From the NCBI GenBank assembly GCA_013822245.1, contig PNKE01000070.1, positions 1 to 58,439 on the forward strand: a stretch of 58,439 nt of DNA. The letters run 5' to 3'. A program made the position numbers and the translations under genes. This document shows positions 6,706-19,225 of the stretch, piece after piece. Source of the DNA: Candidatus Solibacter sp. (GTDB taxonomy: Bacteria; Acidobacteriota; Terriglobia; Bryobacterales; Bryobacteraceae). The notes under the pieces are model-generated. The model was not told where the DNA came from. It saw only the letters and a list, made by a program, of their open reading frames with translations, and made no database searches. Position 1 is the first letter of the stretch. Each line of letters opens with the position of its first letter.

Positions 6706-8178
6706 CTAATTGGCGCGGTTGGCGGCCCAGCGGACGGCGTTTGAGACGAGGCGCTGGAAGCCGGGATGGTTGAAGGTGTGGGCGGAGTGGCCGAGCCGGA
6801 TATGGATGGCGCGGGCGGAGGGGTTGGGGCCGGTGTAGACGACGGGCGGGTCGGAGTCGGGGTGGTCGGTGGTCATGAGGACGTCGATTTTGTCCGAATG
6901 CCACATACCTTTGTAGAGTTCGTCGTTGACGTGGAGGGGTCCGACGCCGGCCAGCACCGGGTGGCGCTGCTTGCCGGGGGCGGGGGTGACGAGGAAGTCG
7001 AGGTCCTCTTTGTAGGAGCTTGCGGGGTGGGCGGGGGTGGCTTTGGTGAAGTATTTGCCGCCGATCACGTGTTCGTACCACCAGGGCCAGTCTGTGTAGT
7101 CGACGATGGCGTGGTGGAGGGAGATGACGCCCTTGCCGGCATCGACAAACGACTTCAGGCGAGCGCGGGCGGATTCGGATGTGGTTTCGCGCATGTCGTG
7201 GAGCAGGACGGCGTCGTAGCGGTCTTGGAGGGGGCGGGAGAAGGCTTCCTGCTCGGTGGCGGCGTGGGTCCAGACGACGCCGGGGAGGCGGTTGAGCATG
7301 GAGTAGAACTCCTGCGGGTAGGCGTGGCCGCCGGTGACGGCGAGGAGGCGGATGGGGTTGGGTCCGCGGTCGGATTTGTGCCAGTCGATGGCGGGCGAGG
7401 TGACGCGGCCGGTGGAGGCCCATTCGATGCCGCGGGCGATGAGGTTGCGCATGCCGGGCTGGTAGAAGGCCATGGTGTCGTGGCCGAGGGTGGTGTAGAA
7501 GACGCGGCCGCGGCCGTAGGAGCGGGTCCAGGCGAGGGGTTCACGGTTGCCGGTGCCGCCGATGGCGGGCGGGCTGAAGGCGTCGGCGACGGGATGGGAA
7601 CCGGGCAGGAGGGTGAATTTGTGATAAAGCTCGTCGTTGGCGATCCAGGAGGGGAGGCCGAGGGTGATGGGGTGGGCGGGATCGGGGTGGTCGACGGTGA
7701 AGGTCCAGCGGCGGGCGTGTCCGATGTTCTCGGGGGCCCAGGACATGCCGATCATTTTGGGGTATTCGGTCCAGCCGGGGGTGGGGCCGGATTGCCACTT
7801 GTTGGCGCGGAACTCCATGCCGAACCATTCGCCGTAGCTGCAGAGGTGGAAGGCGAACAGTCCGCCGCCGGCGGAGACATAGGCTTCGAGGGCCTTTTCG
7901 GTTTCCGCGCTGAGGCGGGGTCCGTTGTAGTTGATGAGGACGGCGTCGTAGCCGGTGAAGGATGCGGCGGTGAGGGTGCGGGGCTCTTCGACGACGCGGG
8001 TATCGAAGCGGCCGGTGCGGGCGAGGATTTCGAGGATGGCGGAGGTGGTTGAGCGCCAGTCGTGATACTGGCCGTCGGAAGCGCCGGTGAGGACGAGGAG
8101 TTTCGTCGTGGCGGGCTGCGCGGGGGCGGGCAGAGCGGCGGCGAGAAGAAGAGCTAGGAGAGCGCGTTTCGGACCCAT
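6706..8178 (-). CDS. Secreted protein with two tandem ThuA-like domains
   Basis: A 490-residue protein with a Sec signal (MGPKRALLALLLAAALPAPA). It contains two successive ThuA-like (class I glutamine amidotransferase-like) domains: residues ~26-235 ('LLVLTGASDGQYHDWRST', 'YDAVLINYNGPRLS', 'GGGLFAFHLCSYGEW') and ~258-490 ('RLLAVTGGHAYPQEFYSML', 'YDAVLLHDMRE', 'GKGVISLHHAIVDY'). ThuA proteins of Rhizobium act in trehalose and related disaccharide use; single-domain forms of 220-280 residues are the norm, so the duplication is unusual. A GGAG lies just before the ATG, inside a small overlapping upstream frame. The next gene downstream is a Gfo/Idh/MocA oxidoreductase. Confidence 0.85.
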   Translation of the reverse strand: MGPKRALLALLLAAALPAPAQPATTKLLVLTGASDGQYHDWRSTTSAILEILARTGRFDTRVVEEPRTLTAASFTGYDAVLINYNGPRLSAETEKALEAYVSAGGGLFAFHLCSYGEWFGMEFRANKWQSGPTPGWTEYPKMIGMSWAPENIGHARRWTFTVDHPDPAHPITLGLPSWIANDELYHKFTLLPGSHPVADAFSPPAIGGTGNREPLAWTRSYGRGRVFYTTLGHDTMAFYQPGMRNLIARGIEWASTGRVTSPAIDWHKSDRGPNPIRLLAVTGGHAYPQEFYSMLNRLPGVVWTHAATEQEAFSRPLQDRYDAVLLHDMRETTSESARARLKSFVDAGKGVISLHHAIVDYTDWPWWYEHVIGGKYFTKATPAHPASSYKEDLDFLVTPAPGKQRHPVLAGVGPLHVNDELYKGMWHSDKIDVLMTTDHPDSDPPVVYTGPNPSARAIHIRLGHSAHTFNHPGFQRLVSNAVRWAANRAN

Positions 8179-8336
8179 TCGAGGCTCCTTTCAATCGTTG
8201 GGCCGCCCTGGTCTTCGCATTCGATGCAGCGGGGCGGGTGGGCGCGGACCCGTTCGCGGCATTGGGGGAAGGCCCGGCAGGCGGAGTTGAGGGCGACGGC
8301 GCGGCAGCCGGTGCGGGACATGATGACAGACAGCAT
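8154..8336 (-). CDS. Small Cys-rich hypothetical protein
   Basis: A possible 60-residue protein (or 55 residues from the ATG at 8321) that I do not recognise. Its codons are strongly C-ending, like the real genes around it, and it holds five Cys residues including a 'CIEC' pair, so metal binding is possible. Its 3' end overlaps the start of the ThuA gene by 25 bases and contains that gene's ribosome-binding site, an arrangement typical of translational coupling. No homolog is remembered, so it could still be a chance frame. Confidence 0.45.
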   Translation of the reverse strand: MLSVIMSRTGCRAVALNSACRAFPQCRERVRAHPPRCIECEDQGGPTIERSLEWVRNALS

Positions 8337-8502
8337 ATGACGTTGGGGTGGCGGGAGGCAAAGGCGGAGGGGAGTGGGCACCCGCTCGCCGCGCTCGCGG
8401 CCTCGGTCTACCCGCTCGCGGGCGGACACGAATCGGCGCATACCGGCGAGGGCGCCGGCGGAGGACCAGCGAACCGCCCTACGCGGCATTCGAAAATGGA
8501 AA

Positions 8503-8532
8503 CGGCGGCGGACCGGGCCGGTCGCGCCGCCG
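8503..8532 (-). terminator. GC-rich inverted repeat downstream of gltA
   Basis: The stem CGGCGGC...GCCGCCG flanks an inner GACCGG/CCGGTC pair, giving a long near-perfect hairpin 18 bases after the citrate synthase stop. On the minus strand it is followed by a T-rich 'tttccatttt'. It is a likely transcription end for gltA. Confidence 0.6.
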
Positions 8533-8550
8533 CGGGGTCGGGGAACCGGA

Positions 8551-9858
<1,308 letters not shown>

Positions 9859-9892
9859 GAGACCTCCAGATCGTACTGTACCAAACCCTAGT

Positions 9893-9921
9893 ATTAGAAC
9901 CTGTTTCTCTGATGAGAGCAA
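9893..9921 (-). promoter_or_regulatory. Candidate sigma70-type promoter for gltA
   Basis: Reading the minus strand, TTGCTC (9916-9921) and TCTAAT (9893-9898) are separated by 17 bases. Most of the spacer is a short palindrome (CTCTgatgAGAG on the plus strand). Transcription would start near 9886, about 28 bases before the gltA ATG. Confidence 0.4.
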
Positions 9922-10034
9922 AGTGTTTGATATGACAAAAACTTCACCACCGGCCCGGAGGCAGGCGCGACCCCTCTGAGGACGCATCCCATCGACCTCC
10001 ATATCTTACGAAAAAGGGAGGGTTGGATGGGGTG

Positions 10035-11408
10035 TCAGGATGGCGGGGCGAACAGGACGCCGCGGCCGAGCAGCCAGGCGGGGTCGAGGCGGCGTTTGAC
10101 GTCGCGCATGGCGTCGATTTGGGGTTCGGAGAATTCGATGGCGAGCAGATTGCGCTTCTTGCGGCCGAGGCCGTGTTCGGCGCTGACGGTGCCGCCGAGC
10201 GAGACGGCGTGGCGGGCGAACTCGATGGTGAGCGGAAGGCCTGTGTCGAAATCGGCCTGGGATTCGGGGAGCATGTTGACGTGGACATGGGCGTCGCCGA
10301 TGTGGCCGAAGATGGCGTAGCGGCCGGGGAGTTCGGCCTCGAGGCGGCTGACGTAATTGTCGAGCATGGCCTGCGAGGCTTCGATGGGGACGGCGTAGTC
10401 TGTATTGAGTTTGGGGAAGCCGTTGCGGTGGACGCGCTGGTTGACCACTTCGGGCAGGCTATGGCGCAGGGCGCGGAAGCGTTCGCGGTCGTGGGCGGTC
10501 TGGCCGAACCAGGACTGCTCGGCGAGGGCATTGGCGGCGTCGAGGCGGTCGATCCACAGGCCGATGGGGTCGCCGGGGAGCGCGTCGAGCTGCTGTTCGA
10601 TGAGCAGTGCGGATTGGGCGGCGGCGGGGATGCCGTTGTAGGCGGCGGAGAGGATGCGGAGGGAGGAGTTGTCGAGGTATTCGAGCATCCGGAGTTGGGG
10701 GATGGGGCGCCAGGAATCGACGGCCGAGAGGGCGGCGTGCGGGGAGGGGAAGAAGACGACGCCGGAGAGCAAGGCGGCTGGTTGGGGCAACAAAGAGAGT
10801 TCGGCTTCGACGACGGCGGCGAGCGTGCCTTCGGAGCCGCAGAGCAGGTCGATCCAATCCATGGACTCGCGCAGGGGGTAGCCGGCGGTGTGTTTACGGG
10901 CGAGTGGGGCGGGCAGGGGGGAGATGGGGAAATCGACCCGATCGCCGCGGCGGAAGGCGCGGATGGAGCCGTCGATGAAGACGGCGGTGAGCGAGCGGAT
11001 CCATTTGCGGGTAGAGCCGTAGAGGAACGACCGGGAGCCGGAGGCGTTGGTGGCGATCGTGCCGCCAACCGATGCGGTCCATTCGGTGGGGTCGGGCGGA
11101 TAGAACTGGCCTGAGGCCTGGGCGGCGGTGTGGAGTTCCTTGAGCGAGATGCCGGCGCCGGCGATGGCATGGCCGGGGCGGATTTCGAGGCGCTGGAAGC
11201 GTTCGAGGCTGACGATCATGCCGCCGTCGCCGATGCGGCCTCCGACAAGGCCGGTGCCGGCTCCGGCGAAGGTGACGGGCATCAACCGGCGGCGGCAGTC
11301 AGCGAGGATGGCGGCGAGTTCCCCGGCCGTCGAGGGGGCGGCGAACTGGGAGGCGTGTCCGGTGAGGCCGGAGGCGTCTTCGAGGTAGGCTTGCGGGACT
11401 TCGGCCAC
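10035..11408 (-). CDS. FAD-binding oxidase, GlcD/D-lactate dehydrogenase type
   Basis: A 457-residue flavoprotein of the FAD-linked oxidase (PCMH/VAO) family with the GlcD-type C-terminal domain. The FAD-binding half contains 'VTFAGAGTGLVGGRI' (about 45-59) and 'GGTIATNASGSRSFLYGS' (about 114-131). The C-terminal half has 'FGHIGDAHVHVNM' and 'GTVSAEHGLGRKKR', the usual catalytic and metal-binding His segments. It probably oxidises a 2-hydroxyacid such as D-lactate or glycolate, but the substrate cannot be fixed. It starts seven bases after the rnj stop, so the two are likely co-transcribed. No GlcE/GlcF subunits are nearby. Confidence 0.85.
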   Translation of the reverse strand: MAEVPQAYLEDASGLTGHASQFAAPSTAGELAAILADCRRRLMPVTFAGAGTGLVGGRIGDGGMIVSLERFQRLEIRPGHAIAGAGISLKELHTAAQASGQFYPPDPTEWTASVGGTIATNASGSRSFLYGSTRKWIRSLTAVFIDGSIRAFRRGDRVDFPISPLPAPLARKHTAGYPLRESMDWIDLLCGSEGTLAAVVEAELSLLPQPAALLSGVVFFPSPHAALSAVDSWRPIPQLRMLEYLDNSSLRILSAAYNGIPAAAQSALLIEQQLDALPGDPIGLWIDRLDAANALAEQSWFGQTAHDRERFRALRHSLPEVVNQRVHRNGFPKLNTDYAVPIEASQAMLDNYVSRLEAELPGRYAIFGHIGDAHVHVNMLPESQADFDTGLPLTIEFARHAVSLGGTVSAEHGLGRKKRNLLAIEFSEPQIDAMRDVKRRLDPAWLLGRGVLFAPPS

Positions 11409-11415
11409 GGGGCGG

Positions 11416-13086
11416 CTAGACCTCGAGGATGACGGGCAGGATGAGCGGGCGCCGGGAGGTTTGTTTGTTGAGGAAGCGTTTGAGGTCGGCGCGGATTTTC
11501 TCCTGCATGACGCCCCAATCGGTACGTTCCTCCTGGGAGGAGTTATCGAGGGTTTTGGAGACGATGGCGCGGGCCTGGGCGAGCAGGTCTGAGCGTTCCT
11601 CGAAGGAGACGAAACCGCGGGAGACGATTTCAGGCAGGCCCTCGCACTTGCCGGTGTGTTTGCCGATGGTGATGATGGGGATGACGAAGCCGTCCTCGGA
11701 GAGGTGGCGGCGGTCGCGGATGATGATGTCCTCGACGACGTCGTCGATGGAGCCGGAGTCGATGCAGACGCGGCCGACGGTGACTTTGGGTCCGCGGCGG
11801 GCGCCGCGGCGGTCGAGTTCGAGGGTCTGGCCGGTTTCGAGGATGAAGACCTCCTCGAGGCCGAGTCCCTGGAGGTGGGAGGCGAGGGCGGCGTGTTTTG
11901 ACATCTGCCAGTATTCGCCGTGGACGGGGACGAAGTAGCGTGGGCGGACGAGGTTGAGGACGAGTCTAAGCTCTTCCTGGGAGGCGTGGCCGGAGACGTG
12001 GATGGGCGGGTTCATCGAGCCGGCGACGACTTCTGCGCCGCGGCGGGCGATGTGGTTCATCATGCGGCCGATGGCCTTCTCATTGCCGGGGATGATGCGG
12101 GCGGAGTGGATGAAGAGGTCGCCGTTTTCGAGGGAGAGCTGTTTGTGGTTATCGACGGCGATGCGGCTCATGGCCGACATGGGTTCGCCCTGGGTGCCGG
12201 AGACGACGGCGACGACCTTTGAGGGCAGGGCCTGCATGATGTCCTGGGGGCGGAGCAGGAGGCCGTCGGGGATGCGGAGCAGCCCGTGGGAATGGGCGAT
12301 TTCGGTGGCCGAGAGCATGGAGCGGCCGATGAGGCCGACTTTGCGGCCGGATGCGGCGGCGATGTCGAGGATCTGCTGGAGGCGGTGGATGGAAGAGGAG
12401 AAGCAGGAGACGACAATGCGGCGGCTGGCGCGGTTGAAGAGTTCCTCGAGGCGGGGCAGGACGGCGCGTTCGCTGAGGGTGTAGCCGGCGCGGTCGACGT
12501 TGGTGGAGTCGGAAAGCAGCAGCAGGACGCCGCGTTTGCCGTATTCGGCGAGGGTATGGAGGTCGAAGGGGGTGTTGTCGGTGGGGGTGGGATCGACTTT
12601 GAAATCGCCGGTATGGATGATGACGCCGAGCGGGGTGGTGATGGCCAGGGCGACACAGGAGACGATGGAGTGGGTGACGTGGATGAACTCGATCTTGAAG
12701 GGACCGATCTCGACGATGTCGCGGGGTTTGACGGGTTTGAGCTTGGCGTCCTTGCGGAGTTCGTGCTCTTCGAGCCGGCGTTCGACGAGGGCGAGGGTGA
12801 ATTTGGTTCCGTAGACGGGGATGTTGAGTTGGGAGAGCAGGAAAGGGACGCCGCCGATGTGGTCTTCGTGGCCGTGGGTGAGGATGAGGGCGCGGACGTG
12901 TTCGCGGTTCTCTTCAAGGAAGGTAAAGTCGGGGGTGACGATATCGACGCCGAGGAGTTCGGCTTCGGGGAACATCATGCCGCAGTCGAGCACGATGATG
13001 TCATCCCCGTAGCGGAGGGCCATGCAGTTCATTCCGAACTCGCCGAGGCCCCCGAGGGGGATCAATTGCAGTTTCTTGTCTGGCAT
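11416..13086 (-). CDS. rnj: Ribonuclease J
   Basis: A 556-residue metallo-beta-lactamase/beta-CASP ribonuclease that processes and degrades RNA by endo- and 5'-exonucleolytic action. The zinc-binding motif 'THGHEDH' is at about residues 70-76. The beta-CASP region ('LLLSDSTNVDRAGYT', 'VSCFSSSIHRLQQI') and the RNase J block 'HVSGHASQEELRLVLNLVRPRYFVPVHGE' (read as motif order, about residues 367-395) follow. The C-terminal domain is of normal length. The leader upstream (13087-13254) contains a promoter candidate and two hairpins, one terminator-like, suggesting feedback or attenuation control. glcD-like follows at seven bases. Confidence 0.95.
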   Translation of the reverse strand: MPDKKLQLIPLGGLGEFGMNCMALRYGDDIIVLDCGMMFPEAELLGVDIVTPDFTFLEENREHVRALILTHGHEDHIGGVPFLLSQLNIPVYGTKFTLALVERRLEEHELRKDAKLKPVKPRDIVEIGPFKIEFIHVTHSIVSCVALAITTPLGVIIHTGDFKVDPTPTDNTPFDLHTLAEYGKRGVLLLLSDSTNVDRAGYTLSERAVLPRLEELFNRASRRIVVSCFSSSIHRLQQILDIAAASGRKVGLIGRSMLSATEIAHSHGLLRIPDGLLLRPQDIMQALPSKVVAVVSGTQGEPMSAMSRIAVDNHKQLSLENGDLFIHSARIIPGNEKAIGRMMNHIARRGAEVVAGSMNPPIHVSGHASQEELRLVLNLVRPRYFVPVHGEYWQMSKHAALASHLQGLGLEEVFILETGQTLELDRRGARRGPKVTVGRVCIDSGSIDDVVEDIIIRDRRHLSEDGFVIPIITIGKHTGKCEGLPEIVSRGFVSFEERSDLLAQARAIVSKTLDNSSQEERTDWGVMQEKIRADLKRFLNKQTSRRPLILPVILEV

Positions 13087-13113
13087 CGGGTTGAACCATC
13101 AGGCTAACACAAG

Positions 13114-13163
13114 CGAAAAGGCCCGCCGGAGCAGGCCTTCTCACTCGTCCCGGAGCGTCCGGG
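13114..13163 (-). promoter_or_regulatory. Structured rnj leader: hairpin plus terminator-like hairpin
   Basis: Two inverted repeats lie in the 5' leader of rnj: CCCGGA-gcg-TCCGGG at 13149-13163, and AAGGCC-N10-GGCCTT at 13118-13139 followed on the minus strand by two further T residues. The second has the look of a weak intrinsic terminator placed about 30 bases before the rnj ATG. It could end transcription from upstream, attenuate rnj, or be a target for RNase J autoregulation. Confidence 0.5.
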
Positions 13164-13225
13164 CTGATGTTTGTGGGAGAAACAGATCAACGATCACGCA
13201 GACCGAAAACCTGTCTGATGATTTG

Positions 13226-13254
13226 AGGGTAAGGGCTGAAGGAAGGCAAGTCAA
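13226..13254 (-). promoter_or_regulatory. Candidate promoter for rnj
   Basis: On the minus strand, TTGACT (13249-13254) and TACCCT (13226-13231) are spaced by exactly 17 bases. Transcription would begin near 13219, giving a leader of about 130 bases that includes the two hairpins at 13114-13163. Confidence 0.45.
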
Positions 13255-13421
13255 GAAAAAATCCGGGGGAGTGAAAAATGACAGTAAATGATTGAAGGTA
13301 AAGGAGTTAAAAGTTCTTGACAGAGACAATTCGGTCTGTTCCAGGGGCAGGGAAAAGGGCGCTGGGAGGGCAGGTTTTGGCTCTAAGAGACACGTGGCAG
13401 GGAAGTTATCGAAGCCGCGGG

Positions 13422-14398
13422 TTACTTGGAGAGGTCGAGGAAGGTCATGGGGGATTCGTTGTGGCGGGCGGCGCGATCACGGGCGCGGCCCATGTAGAAG
13501 AGGCCGGCGAGGGCGCAGCCGCCGCCGATACAAATCACTAATAACAAACCGGTTAGCTCGAAGATGGCGATCAACATACCGCCCACGTCGGGCATGGGAG
13601 GGGGCTTGGTGGCCTCGTTCCACATGAAGTTGACGTCCCACTGGATGGGGTCGAGGACGGCGGCGGCGGCTTTGGGGTCAACCTGTTGAGGAATAACGGC
13701 GATCAGTGTGCCGGAGCGTTTGAAGGCCCAGCCTGGCTGGCGTTCGAAGCCGGAGACGGCCTGGCGGGCGAGTTGGGGGGTGGGGTAGTCGAAAACGGTG
13801 ACCTGGAGGTCGCCGGCGGGGCTGCGATAGGCGACCGAGACGGCTTCGGCGCCGTTCTCGAACCCTACCAACATTGGGGAGATTCGGGATTCGAAGCGGG
13901 CGAGGGACTCGACGCCGATGATGTAGCGTTCGGAGTTGCGGACGCGGTTGCGGTCGGGCAGGTAGGCGGGGAGTTTTGGGAGTCCGCCGCCGGAGCGCAT
14001 ATCGGGGAGGATCTTTTCGAGTTCGAGGAGTTCACGGTCCAGTGGACGCCAGCCCTCGAAGAGGAAGACGTAGTTTTTGAGCGCCAGGGCGGCGAGTCCT
14101 GGGGTGGTGCAACTGGTGTGGGTATTTCGGACGGGGGTGCAGTTGGCCGGGCGGGTGAAATAATACCAGGCGAGGGCGGAGGTGGAGTCGCGCAGACGCC
14201 AGGCGGTGGCGCGGAAGGGGCCGATGGGGCTGCGGAACAGGGCTTTTTCGGCGGCCTCGCCTTCGAATTCGGCCCACAGGCCGGCGTCGGGGATGGCGGC
14301 GGGTTCGGCCTTGGCGCGGGTATGTTCGGCCCATTTTTCGGGCCATATGGCGGCCTGGGCGAGCGAGGGGCCGAGGCAGAGAGCCAGGACGGCGGGTG

Positions 14399-14420
<22 letters not shown>
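13422..14420 (-). CDS. DUF6599-type membrane-anchored exported protein
   Basis: A 332-residue protein that resembles the DUF6599 family common in acidobacteria; its function is unknown. It has a signal peptide ([23 protein letters not shown]), a mainly extracytoplasmic domain of about 255 residues, and one transmembrane helix near residues 283-307 ('[20 protein letters not shown]') followed by a short basic cytoplasmic tail. The conserved-looking '[17 protein letters not shown]' stretch sits near residue 48. The gene starts 22 bases inside the 3' end of secA on the same strand, so it is probably co-transcribed with secA. Confidence 0.75.
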
Positions 14421-17257
<2,837 letters not shown>

Positions 17258-17268
17258 AAAAGTGCTAA

Positions 17269-17297
17269 ATACCAGTTTAGCGCACAGGGGGTGTCAA
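17269..17297 (-). promoter_or_regulatory. Candidate secA promoter
   Basis: On the minus strand a perfect TTGACA (17292-17297) is followed after 17 bases by TGGTAT (17269-17274). The start site would fall near 17262, leaving almost no leader before the secA ATG at 17257. The weak -10 keeps confidence low. Confidence 0.35.
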
Positions 17298-17315
17298 GCC
17301 CGTGTAAACCGGGCT
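17297..17315 (-). terminator. Hairpin between the methyltransferase and secA genes
   Basis: AGCCCG-tgtaaac-CGGGCT forms a six-base-pair stem with a seven-base loop eleven bases after the methyltransferase stop. It lacks a T tract, and its end abuts the secA -35 element. A role as terminator is possible but weakly supported. Confidence 0.35.
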
Positions 17316-17325
17316 GGCGCGGAGG

Positions 17326-17979
17326 TTACTTGACGGCGAGCCAGGCGAGGAAGAGGCCGTCGGGCGGGACGTCTTCCCAGTAGCTCACCGGGCGGGCTTC
17401 GGCAGAGCGGCAGTGGCGGCGGAGGAGCGAGAGGAGTTCGTCGCGGTGGAACCACTTTTCCCAGGCGGGGGTTTCAAGGCGGCCCCAGTGTTCGGCGTTC
17501 TTGTCGATGATGACGAGGCGGCCGCCGGGTTTGAGCACGCGGCAGAGTTCGGCGACGGCGCGCTCGATATCGACAGCGTGTTCAAGGGATTCGGTAGCGT
17601 AGACGGCGTCGAACGAGGAGTTGGCGTAGGGCAGGTCGAGCAGGGAGCCGGCGGTGCGGGCGAGGCCGCGATCGGCGTAGCCGAGCATGGAGACGGCGAG
17701 GTCCATGGCGGCGACCGTGGCGGCGGGGTTGTGTTGCTTGACGATGCGGGCATAGCGGCCCTTGCCGCAACCGGCGTCGAGCGCGCGGCCGGAGCCGAGC
17801 GGGCCGATGTGTTCAACGACAACTTTGACGTGGTAGATGCGGGGATCGATGGTGGAAGGGAAGTGCTGCTCGTCGGCCGAGGCGGACTCAAACGAACGCC
17901 GGATCTCTGAGGCGAGATCCGGCGTCAGTTCAGCAGCTTTCGGCTTGCGGGGCGCGAAGATGCGATTCAGAAAGCGCAT
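17326..17979 (-). CDS. Class I SAM-dependent methyltransferase
   Basis: A 217-residue methyltransferase with the SAM-binding motif 'ALDAGCGKGRYARIV' around residues 61-75, motif II/III 'SFDAVYATESLEHAVD' near 120, and 'LCRVLKPGGRLVIID' near 143. It belongs to the broad UbiE/Methyltransf_11 type; the acceptor is unknown. A longer open frame reaches 18375, but the upstream part is Arg/His-rich antisense noise. The chosen ATG shares one base with the stop of the phosphofructokinase gene (TGATG), implying coupled translation. Confidence 0.8.
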   Translation of the reverse strand: MRFLNRIFAPRKPKAAELTPDLASEIRRSFESASADEQHFPSTIDPRIYHVKVVVEHIGPLGSGRALDAGCGKGRYARIVKQHNPAATVAAMDLAVSMLGYADRGLARTAGSLLDLPYANSSFDAVYATESLEHAVDIERAVAELCRVLKPGGRLVIIDKNAEHWGRLETPAWEKWFHRDELLSLLRRHCRSAEARPVSYWEDVPPDGLFLAWLAVK

Positions 17980-19160
17980 CAGGCGCGGGTGAGGAAGATG
18001 GGCAGGCCGCGTTTGCCGTCGTAGTTGGGGCGGAAACGCTGGGTGTTGTACATGGACGTGAGATCGACCCTGCGGGGTCCGAGTTTGGGATCGGGGATCT
18101 CGACCATGTCGTAGCAGCCGTTGACGATGCCGGTCATCATGCCGCTCTGGCCCTGGCTGATGGCGTCCATGGCCATGTTGCCGAAGGTGCAGGCGACGAG
18201 TTTGTCGGTGAAGTCGGGGTCGCCGGAGCGCAGATCGTAGGTGAGATCGCTGACGATGGTCTCTTCCTTGGCGCGGGCCTTGATTTCGGTGGCGAGGTCG
18301 TCGCCGACGTTGGCTTTTTTCTGGTGGCCGTAGGCGTCGGCTTCGCCGTAGTGGCGGACCTGGTAGCCCTGCCATTCGGCGCCCTCGGAGAGGATGACGA
18401 GCGAGTAGTTCGAGGGGTTGGCTTTCTTGTCGTCGACGAGCACCTTGATGACCTGGTCGAGGTCGGGCTTGTACTCGGGGATGAGGCAGCGGATGTTGGT
18501 GACGTAGGCGGTATAGAGCGCGGTATAGCCGGCGTCGCGGCCGAAGATGCGGAACACGCCGATGCGTTCGTGGGAGCCGACGGTGGTGCGCTGGCGCTGG
18601 ATGGCGCTTTCGGCGCGGGTGATGGCGGTGGAAAAGCCGACGCAGTATTCGGTGTGCTGGACGTCGTTGTCCATGGTCTTGGGGATGGCGATGACCTTGA
18701 CGCCTTCGTCGTGCAGGCGGCGGGCGTAGCTGAGGGTATCGTCACCGCCGATGGCGACGACGTAATCGGCGCCGAGCGATTCGAGGTTCTTGAGGACCGA
18801 GGCGGTGACGTCGAAGACGGTGGAGGTTTTGCCGTCCTTGGTGATTTCGCGGGTGGGGAAGGTCTGGCCGTCGAGGTGCGGCGGCAGCGACTTCATCTTG
18901 GCCGGGTTGGTACGGCTGGAGTGGAGGAAAGTGCCGCCGGAGCGGTCGATGGTGCGGGTGTTGAGCTGGTTCAGAGGCAGGACATAGCGCGACTTGGAGT
19001 CGGGGTCGTCGAAGTTGAGGTGGGTAAGTCCTTCCCATCCGCGGCGGACGCCGAGGACTTCGAAGTCCATGCCGAGTCCGCGGTAGGTCACCTGCTTAAT
19101 GACGGCGTTCAAGCCGGGGACGTCGCCCCCGCCTGTCAGGATGACGATCTTCTTGGGCAT
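17979..19160 (-). CDS. 6-phosphofructokinase, PPi-dependent type
   Basis: A 393-residue phosphofructokinase of glycolysis. The phosphoryl-donor motifs are 'GGDDTL' at 138-143 and 'PKTMDND' at 160-166. Classical ATP enzymes have GGDG and PGTIDND at these places; Asp in the second position and Lys in 'PKT' are the recognised marks of pyrophosphate-dependent enzymes, which makes the step reversible. The substrate motif 'EAMGRDAG' is represented by 'FRIFGRDAG'. GGAG lies just upstream of the ATG. Donor specificity is inferred from these residues, not measured. Confidence 0.88.
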   Translation of the reverse strand: MPKKIVILTGGGDVPGLNAVIKQVTYRGLGMDFEVLGVRRGWEGLTHLNFDDPDSKSRYVLPLNQLNTRTIDRSGGTFLHSSRTNPAKMKSLPPHLDGQTFPTREITKDGKTSTVFDVTASVLKNLESLGADYVVAIGGDDTLSYARRLHDEGVKVIAIPKTMDNDVQHTEYCVGFSTAITRAESAIQRQRTTVGSHERIGVFRIFGRDAGYTALYTAYVTNIRCLIPEYKPDLDQVIKVLVDDKKANPSNYSLVILSEGAEWQGYQVRHYGEADAYGHQKKANVGDDLATEIKARAKEETIVSDLTYDLRSGDPDFTDKLVACTFGNMAMDAISQGQSGMMTGIVNGCYDMVEIPDPKLGPRRVDLTSMYNTQRFRPNYDGKRGLPIFLTRA

Positions 19161-19225
19161 TCTCTCTCCTGGGATCTGGTGTAGAAACGAATAAGGGCCA
19201 AATTAAGTATATCCGGTCTGGTTTG

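Larger units (their letters stand above)
13087..13421. other. Intergenic region, 335 bp, between DUF6599-type gene and rnj
   Basis: This region holds the rnj promoter candidate (13226-13254) and leader hairpins (13114-13163). The remainder, about 13255-13421, is relatively AT-rich and purine-rich on the plus strand. No gene was seen in it. Confidence 0.6.

Noticed and set aside
17980-18375. N-terminal extension of the methyltransferase
   Set aside because: The added residues are Arg/His-rich translation of the phosphofructokinase gene in another frame; the ATG at 17979 is coupled to the pfk stop.
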